Source: Actinocrinis sp035946395 (GTDB lineage: Bacteria; Actinomycetota; Actinomycetes; Streptomycetales; Catenulisporaceae). From it: a stretch of DNA of 64,000 nt. Positions 58,883-64,000 of this stretch are shown here, one piece after another (the first letter of the stretch is position 1; every line of letters starts with the position of its first letter). The position numbers were made by a program, and so were the translations under genes. The stretch covers positions 29,077 through 93,076 of the forward strand of contig NZ_DASYZI010000373.1 of the NCBI RefSeq assembly GCF_035946395.1, given 5' to 3'. The notes below the pieces were generated by a model. It ran no database searches and was not told the DNA's origin. It saw only the letters and a list, made by a program, of their open reading frames with translations.

Positions 58883-59721
58883 TGAGCGCCGCGGGGGACG
58901 AGGCGATCGGCCGCGACAAGCCCGAGCGGACCGGCTTCGACGAGGCAGCGTTCCATAAGGTACTGACGGATACCGCCGACCTGCCGCTCTGGCTTCAGCC
59001 GCTGGCCACGGCGCTGCACGACGTCGCACCGAACTGGCTCAGCTTCCGGCCGAGGCCCCGGACGCTGCCCGGCGAGCCGCGTCGCTCGGCCGTGCTGATC
59101 CTGTTCGGCGCCGGCGGATCGGCGGACGACCCGGAACCCGACGTGCTGCTCACCGAACGTGCCGCCACGCTGCGTGCGCACGCTGGCCAGCCAGCCTTCC
59201 CGGGCGGCCGAATCGACCCCGAGGACCGCGGGCCGGTGCAGGCGGCGCTGCGCGAAGCGCAGGAGGAGACTGGCGTCGACCCCACGTCCGTCGCCGTCTT
59301 CGGGCAGCTGCCCGAGCTCTACCTGCAACCGAGTGATTTCATGGTCGCGTCCGTTCTTGGGTGGTGGCACTCTCCTACGCCGCCGCGCGTCGTCAGCCCG
59401 CTGGAGGTGGCCGCGGTGCACCGAGTGCCTGTGGCGCAGCTGGCCGACCCGGGCAATCGAGTGCGAGTGCGGCACCCCTCCGGCTACACCGGCCCCGCGT
59501 TCCACGCCGACGGCATGCTCGTCTGGGGCTTCACCGCCGGACTGCTCGACGCGATCCTCCGCCTCGGCGGCTGGGAACGGCCGTGGAACCACGACCGGCT
59601 TGAGGATCTGCCTGAGCAGGTCACCGCGCTCACCGTCAGGTCGAGCACCATGCGGCCCGCCGACCAACGCCCTTTTGCGACCGGCTCGGGCGACGCGGAC
59701 GAGTCCGGCGGTGACCGGTGA
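58882..59721 (+). CDS. NUDIX hydrolase, CoA pyrophosphatase-like
   Basis: 279 residues from a GTG sharing a base with the nth stop. The Nudix box starts GGRIDPEDRGPVQ and ends REAQEETG, with an FPGGR lead as in NudL/CoAse enzymes. It probably hydrolyses a nucleoside-diphosphate-linked substrate such as CoA derivatives. Matches the Rv3672c position between nth and marP; the thioredoxin-like gene that lies between them in Mycobacterium is absent here. Confidence 0.9.
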   Translation: MSAAGDEAIGRDKPERTGFDEAAFHKVLTDTADLPLWLQPLATALHDVAPNWLSFRPRPRTLPGEPRRSAVLILFGAGGSADDPEPDVLLTERAATLRAHAGQPAFPGGRIDPEDRGPVQAALREAQEETGVDPTSVAVFGQLPELYLQPSDFMVASVLGWWHSPTPPRVVSPLEVAAVHRVPVAQLADPGNRVRVRHPSGYTGPAFHADGMLVWGFTAGLLDAILRLGGWERPWNHDRLEDLPEQVTALTVRSSTMRPADQRPFATGSGDADESGGDR

Positions 59722-59804
59722 TGCGGTGTCGAATGAGCGGTGACCAGTGAGATCGGGGCGAGCGAGCGCCCACCACCAGCGCGGCGGCGAGTGAAGGTGT
59801 ACGC

Positions 59805-60989
59805 GTGGACCTGCTCGATCTGATCCTGATCGTCATCGCCGTCGCCTTCGCGGTCTCCGGCTACCGCCAGGGCTTCGTCGTCGGCGTGCTGTCCTTCGTC
59901 GGCTTCGTCGGCGGTCTGATGCTCGGCCTGTGGCTTGTGCCGATCTTGATGCAGCGTTTCACCGCCTCGCTGGTCGTCTCGACCATCTCGCTGTGCGCGG
60001 TGCTCGTGCTCGCGGTGATCGGGCAGGTCCTGGCCACGACCCTGGGCGGTCGGCTGCGCCGGGAGATCACCTGGCGGCCGGTGCAGGCGGTGGACCAGAC
60101 CGCGGGCGCCGCGGTGTCGGTGATCTCCGTGCTCTTAGTCGCCTGGTTTCTCGGACTGGCCCTGGTGAACTCGACCATGCCTGTCGTCGCCCAGCAGGTG
60201 CGCAACTCGGCGCTGCTCAACGGCATGAAGCAGGTGCTGCCGGCGGACGCGCAGAGCTGGTTCCGGTCCTTCGCCACGGTCCTGGACCGCAGCGGATTCC
60301 CGCAGGTCTTCGCCCCGTTCACGCACGAGCAGATCGCGAACGTGCCCGCGCCCGACTCGAAGGTGCTCGCCGAGGCTGGCGTGGCCAAGGCTCGTAAGTC
60401 GATCGTCAAGATCGTCGGTAACGCGCCGAGCTGCGGAAAGCAGATCGAGGGTTCAGGCTTCGTCTACGCACCTCAGCACGTGATGACGAACGCTCATGTC
60501 GTCGGCGGCGTAACGCATCCGACTGTGCAGATCGGCGGCGAAGGGCCGTTGTATCGCGCCACGGTCGTGCTTTTCGACCCGACCAGCGATATCGCAGTGC
60601 TTTACGTGCCAGACCTGCACTCCGCTCCCCTCGCCTTCGATGCGTCAGGTGCCAGCGGAGACAACGCGGTGGTCGCCGGCTTCCCCGAGGACGGCCCGTT
60701 CACGCCGGTGGCCGCGCGTATCCGGCAGGAGATCCAGGCGCAGGGTCAGGACATTTACCAGCAGGGCTCCGCCACCCGCGACATCTTCTCGCTATACGCG
60801 CAGGTCCTTCAGGGCAACTCCGGCGGCCCGCTGCTCACCCCGACCGGTGAGGTATACGGCGTGGTGTTCGCCAAGTCCCTACAGGACAACTCCACCGGCT
60901 ACGCCCTGACGGCCAGTCAGGTGGGCCCCGACGCGCGGCGCGGCTCGACTGAGACCTCTGGTGTCGACACAGCAGGCTGCGCCATCTGA
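59805..60989 (+). CDS. marP: MarP-like membrane serine protease (CvpA + trypsin-like)
   Basis: 394 residues, GTG start. Four hydrophobic helices in the first 125 residues form the CvpA-type membrane part (DLILIVIAVAFAVSGYRQGF and on). The periplasmic protease, about residues 195-394, has its triad in TNAHVVGG (His), SDIAVLYV (Asp) and QGNSGGPLL (Ser). MarP of M. tuberculosis (Rv3671c) is needed for acid resistance and cleaves a peptidoglycan hydrolase. Same gene order here. Confidence 0.92.
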   Translation: MDLLDLILIVIAVAFAVSGYRQGFVVGVLSFVGFVGGLMLGLWLVPILMQRFTASLVVSTISLCAVLVLAVIGQVLATTLGGRLRREITWRPVQAVDQTAGAAVSVISVLLVAWFLGLALVNSTMPVVAQQVRNSALLNGMKQVLPADAQSWFRSFATVLDRSGFPQVFAPFTHEQIANVPAPDSKVLAEAGVAKARKSIVKIVGNAPSCGKQIEGSGFVYAPQHVMTNAHVVGGVTHPTVQIGGEGPLYRATVVLFDPTSDIAVLYVPDLHSAPLAFDASGASGDNAVVAGFPEDGPFTPVAARIRQEIQAQGQDIYQQGSATRDIFSLYAQVLQGNSGGPLLTPTGEVYGVVFAKSLQDNSTGYALTASQVGPDARRGSTETSGVDTAGCAI

Positions 60990-61176
60990 TCGCGTCGTCG
61001 CACCGATTGCGCTCATCACGGCTCTCGGGGCAGCGTTCGTCAATCGGTACGGGCTCCTCAATCGGCATGGTGCTCCTTAATCACGGCACGATGTTGCTAC
61101 TGTCTGATCAACATGTCGGTGGTTGGCCTGTAGAACATTGGCTTGTAGAACAACGGAACTCCTTGGGGGCGGCTGC

Positions 61177-61875
61177 ATGCTCGGACATTCGCACTCGACC
61201 AGCGGTGCGCTCGCCTGGGCCGCCGCGGCTGCCTGGGTTCCGGCCGCGCAGTGGCCGGCCCACCTGGAGACCAAGGACATCCTGCTCGGCACGTTCGTCA
61301 CGGCCGGCTCCGCGCTGCTGCCCGACCTGGACCACCCCGACGGCACCATCGCGCACTTCCTCGGTCCGGTCTCACATGCGTTCTGCCGCTTCGTCGAGTG
61401 GATCTCCGGCGGGCATCGGCACGCCACGCACTCGTTGCTGTTCGTCGCCGCGGTCACCGGCGGCACGTGGGCCGGCGCACACTACCTCGGGCGGCCTTTC
61501 ACGCTTGGACTCGTCTACGTATTGCTGTCCCTCGCGATCCGCGCGTTGCACCTGTCCCCTCCCGGTAAGGGCGTCCAATCGTGGGGTGTGGTGCTGCTCC
61601 TGGCAGTCGGCGGGACGTTCGTGATGGACCGTTGGATCGGGGCGGACCCGGCGTGGCTGCCCGTCGCCGTCGGACTCGGCGCACTGACTCACCTGGCTGG
61701 CGACTGCCTCACCGAACGCGGCTGCCCGCTGCTCTGGCCGATCCCGACGCGTTTCGGCATACCGGTGATCAAGCGCACCGGCGAGAAGCTGGAGACCGCG
61801 TTCCTTACTCCGCTGATGGCCGTCGGCTCGGTGGTCGCCCTCTACTTCGCGGTGACTCCCAACTTGCACAAGTAG
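61177..61875 (+). CDS. YdjM-like inner-membrane metal-dependent hydrolase (DUF457)
   Basis: 232 residues from the ATG at 61177. Contains GSALLPDLDHPDGTIAH, GGHRHATHSLL and ALTHLAGDCLTERG, His/Asp motifs of the DUF457/YdjM family, between five or so hydrophobic helices. E. coli YdjM is LexA-controlled, but no SOS box is seen here; the upstream space has a CTGTAGAACA/CTTGTAGAACA direct repeat near 61128-61153. Function unknown. Confidence 0.88.
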   Translation: MLGHSHSTSGALAWAAAAAWVPAAQWPAHLETKDILLGTFVTAGSALLPDLDHPDGTIAHFLGPVSHAFCRFVEWISGGHRHATHSLLFVAAVTGGTWAGAHYLGRPFTLGLVYVLLSLAIRALHLSPPGKGVQSWGVVLLLAVGGTFVMDRWIGADPAWLPVAVGLGALTHLAGDCLTERGCPLLWPIPTRFGIPVIKRTGEKLETAFLTPLMAVGSVVALYFAVTPNLHK

Positions 61876-61963
61876 CCGAGCGACGACGTAATGCAGGGTC
61901 TAGACGGAACACGGTGTCCAGATGTAACGCGGCATCTAGACGTAACTCAGCGTCCGGCTGCGT

Positions 61964-62893
61964 TCAGCGGTCCGGCTCGTCGTCACGCAGCCAGTTGAGC
62001 ACCTCGTTGGTGAACACCTTCGGCGCCTCTTCCTGCGGGAAGTGCCCGACGCCGTCGAGCAGTCGCCACCGGTACGGCGCATTGACGTGTCGCCCCGAGC
62101 CACGCGCGGTCGGGGTGAGTACCACGCCGTCCAGCGCACCGTGCAGATGAAGCGTGGGAACCTCGGTCGGCGTGCGCATCCGCTGTTGGTACTCGATCCC
62201 GTCAGGGCGCAGCAGGGAACGCATCCACCAGCGAAAGTACTCAAGCGAGCAGTGCGCGACTCCGGGGATCGCGATCGCCTGCTCGTAGCGCTGGGCCACG
62301 TCGTCGGCCGGCCAGTCCGGGCCGCTCCAATCCCGCAGCATCCGCCCGACGACCACGCCGCCATCGCGCACCAGCGACCGCTCCGCAGCCATCGGACGCT
62401 GTGCGGCGAACACGTGCTTTCCGGCGCGCATCTGCGCGGGATCGGTCAGCAGAGTCGCACGCTGCCGCCGTGGATGCCCGGCGCCGACGACGACGAGCCG
62501 TCGTACGGTCTTTGGCCGGATCGTCGCGGCGGTCCAACCGAGTGTGGCGCCCCAGCCGTGTCCGACGACCACGGCGTTCGCCTCGCCCAGAGCCCGGATC
62601 ACGCCGGTCACGTCCATCGTCAGGGTTATCGGGTCATAGCCGCGCGGCGTCTTGTCGCTACCGCCGTAGCCCCGCAGGTCCATCGCGGCCGCGCGGTAGC
62701 CCGCGTCCGCGAACGCCGTCAACTGGTCCCGCCAGGTCCACCAGAACTGCGGGAAGCCGTGCAGGAACAACACGAGCGGGCCTTCGCCGAGTTCGACCAC
62801 GTGGAAGCGTGCGCCGTTCGCGGGGATCTCGCGGTGTGTCCAGGCGCCTTCCACGTACACCGGCGACAGGTCAGAAGGCATGGGCGCCAGCAT
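61964..62893 (-). CDS. alpha/beta hydrolase, epoxide-hydrolase-like (EphE position)
   Basis: 309 residues. LFLHGFPQFWWTWRDQL carries the HGxP oxyanion motif; MDLRGYGGSD follows; the nucleophile elbow reads VVGHGWGATLGW, where the Asp (or Ser) expected in GHDWG is Gly; the C-terminus has GVGHFPQEEAP with the catalytic His. The family call is firm, but the missing nucleophile means hydrolysis by the usual route is doubtful. Position matches ephE (Rv3670). Confidence 0.88.
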   Translation of the reverse strand: MLAPMPSDLSPVYVEGAWTHREIPANGARFHVVELGEGPLVLFLHGFPQFWWTWRDQLTAFADAGYRAAAMDLRGYGGSDKTPRGYDPITLTMDVTGVIRALGEANAVVVGHGWGATLGWTAATIRPKTVRRLVVVGAGHPRRQRATLLTDPAQMRAGKHVFAAQRPMAAERSLVRDGGVVVGRMLRDWSGPDWPADDVAQRYEQAIAIPGVAHCSLEYFRWWMRSLLRPDGIEYQQRMRTPTEVPTLHLHGALDGVVLTPTARGSGRHVNAPYRWRLLDGVGHFPQEEAPKVFTNEVLNWLRDDEPDR

Positions 62894-62969
62894 TGCATAG
62901 ATGACTGACCGGGCGGTGTCTCCGAGGGGTGCGTTGAGTTACTTGGCCCACTGATTAACGGCTGGTGGA

Positions 62970-63386
62970 CTAACGCACGGTCCGCTTCAGGACAGCGATC
63001 GACTTGTTCGCCGTGCGCTTCGTCGCATCGACACCACGTATCCCCTTGAGGCGTAGCATCCCGATTCCGCCGCACAACGCGCCGATCAGCAGGTAAACAC
63101 CGGCCACGATCAACCACGACCAGGCGAGCCCGAGCCCGAAGTTGTGGATCCCATACGCGGCCGCGAAGGACAGCATGATCAGCGCAAAAACGGCGAGCAC
63201 TCCGGCTGCCGCGAACAGTCCGCTGCCGGTAGCCGCCTGCTTCACGTCGCGACGCACTTCGGCCTTCGCGAGCGCGATCTCGTCGCGCATGAGGGTGGAT
63301 ACGTCCTTGGTAGCGGACGAGACCAGAGCGCTCAGCTTGTGGTCGCCGTTCACCTGGTCGGTACGGGAGCCGACGGTCGCAGCCAT
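62970..63386 (-). CDS. actinobacterial Holin-X family membrane protein (Phage_holin_3_6)
   Basis: 138 residues. A charged amphipathic N-terminus (LSALVSSATKDVSTLMRDEI) is followed by two transmembrane helices (about 53-78 and 83-108) and a basic tail. This is the pattern of the putative Holin-X family, a conserved chromosomal protein in actinobacteria despite its name. Lies between the EphE-like and acs genes, as in related genomes. Confidence 0.88.
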   Translation of the reverse strand: MAATVGSRTDQVNGDHKLSALVSSATKDVSTLMRDEIALAKAEVRRDVKQAATGSGLFAAAGVLAVFALIMLSFAAAYGIHNFGLGLAWSWLIVAGVYLLIGALCGGIGMLRLKGIRGVDATKRTANKSIAVLKRTVR

Positions 63387-63846
63387 GAGAACCTCCGGAT
63401 CGCGGCGGAACGGAAGCGGTCGGGCGCGTCCGTACCCGATGACCCCTACCTGATTACGCTGCCCAGCTACCCCAAGCTATGTCGGATTATGCGGCTATTA
63501 GGCTGAATGCGCGGCAGGCGGCCAGGGCACAAGTGGTCAGTGCACAAGTTGTCAGTGGAGAGGTGCGTCACGCTCGTCCGGCGCACGTTTCACGGCGCTC
63601 GATTCCCAGTGCGCGATTTCCCAGTGCTTGATCCCCGGCGCTCGCTTCACAGCAGGTTGGCAATTGTAGAAAGACCACAAAGCTATCTGTATCTATATCG
63701 ACAAATTTCTTTCTCGACTCCAGTCCCATGCCCACAGCAACTCCATGCGCCCAGCGCCCACTCCGGAAAGCGCCACGGCATGTGCCCGGTCATCGATCAA
63801 CCGGACACATGCCGCGAAACCTACTGCGTCGAAAGGTGACCTGAGA
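63387..63846. other. gap between holin-like gene and acs
   Basis: 460 bases without a supported gene. Contains direct repeats (ATTCCCAGTGC / TTTCCCAGTGC near 63602-63624; GTCAGTGCACAAGTTGTCAGTG near 63536) and an AT-rich block around 63660-63720. Confidence 0.5.
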
Positions 63847-64000
63847 TCACTCCTCGGCCGCGTGCGGGAGCTTGGCCTTGATCAGGTCCATGACGCCGGC
63901 GTCGGTCAGCGTCGTGGTGTCGCCGAGCGCGCGCTCCTCCGCGACGTCCTTGAGCAGCCGCCGCATGATCTTGCCGGACCGCGTCTTGGGCAGTTCCGCC
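63847..64000 (-). CDS. acs: acetyl-CoA synthetase, C-terminal end (runs off right edge)
   Basis: Last 50 codons of an AMP-forming acetate-CoA ligase. Contains LPKTRSGKIMRRLLKDVA, the A10 motif with the lysine that is acetylated to control the enzyme, then the conserved tail ending PHAAEE. Its place after the EphE-like and holin-like genes matches Rv3667 and its neighbours. Confidence 0.93.
   Translation of the reverse strand, partial: AELPKTRSGKIMRRLLKDVAEERALGDTTTLTDAGVMDLIKAKLPHAAEE

Noticed and set aside
62970..63386. Prophage remnant based on the holin-like gene
   Set aside because: The Holin-X family is a conserved chromosomal actinobacterial protein, the neighbours are core genes, and no other phage gene is near.

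Overview
The window comes from a high-GC actinomycete. The evidence is GTG/TTG starts, strong GC bias at codon position 3, a WhiB-family regulator, a DUF574-type methyltransferase, a Holin-X family protein, and a chromosomal block whose order matches the Rv3683 to Rv3667 neighbourhood of Mycobacterium and the wblA region of Streptomyces. A Streptomyces- or Catenulispora-like host fits; nothing seen fixes the genus.

Layout. Bases 1-224 hold the start of metG (minus strand). From about 0.6 to 47.5 kb lies accessory DNA that looks like an integrated, plasmid-derived conjugative or mobilizable element. It carries a MobF relaxase-helicase (0.6-4.4 kb), a DUF2637/SpdB-like membrane protein, SSB and a second SSB-like OB-fold protein, a ParB-like protein, a DUF932 protein, a PP-loop (PAPS reductase-like) protein and many small minus-strand genes in overlapping, translationally coupled pairs. 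No integrase, TraB/FtsK translocase or replication initiator is visible. A tRNA-Pro(CGG) gene at 48.05 kb, whose 3' end faces the accessory DNA, is the obvious candidate attachment site and right boundary. From 48.2 kb to the right edge the genes are core: metallophosphoesterase, YqeY-like protein, class A PBP, WblA, two ArsA/GET3-like ATPases, DUF4177, RidA, metallo-beta-lactamase fold protein, Crp, endonuclease III, NUDIX, MarP-like protease, YdjM-like protein, EphE-like hydrolase, holin-like protein and acs.

Defence cargo. Between 28 and 44 kb the element carries large predicted immunity genes: a Shedu-type nuclease with an N-terminal reader-like domain; a 1,520-residue STAND NTPase with an Mrr-like nuclease, TPRs and a SEC-C tail (Avs-like); a Ser/Thr kinase with a large unknown C-terminus; and a 1,202-residue DUF4365-TPR-PIN protein that I cannot match to a named system. 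A single-chain HNH-ATPase fusion at 9.9-11.1 kb sits beside a perfect LexA/SOS palindrome.

Most unexpected signal. Two families of dispersed, covarying nucleic-acid structures precede the element's minus-strand genes. Family 1 has five copies (7.5, 9.7, 17.6, 20.3, 45.8 kb). Each folds as a three-way junction (outer stem plus two hairpins with GCA/GAA loops on the plus strand) about 80-100 bases upstream of a start codon. Family 2 has four copies (19.7, 22.1, 26.1, 27.6 kb). Each is a 12-14 bp stem with an invariant CGGCAT loop (minus strand), followed by CCCC(A/G)A, 34-38 bases before a start codon. Compensatory base changes in both families point to conserved structure and suggest element-wide regulation. 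Two genes look broken: an in-frame TAA at 19551-19553, and a one-base frameshift at a C4 run at 45466-45469.
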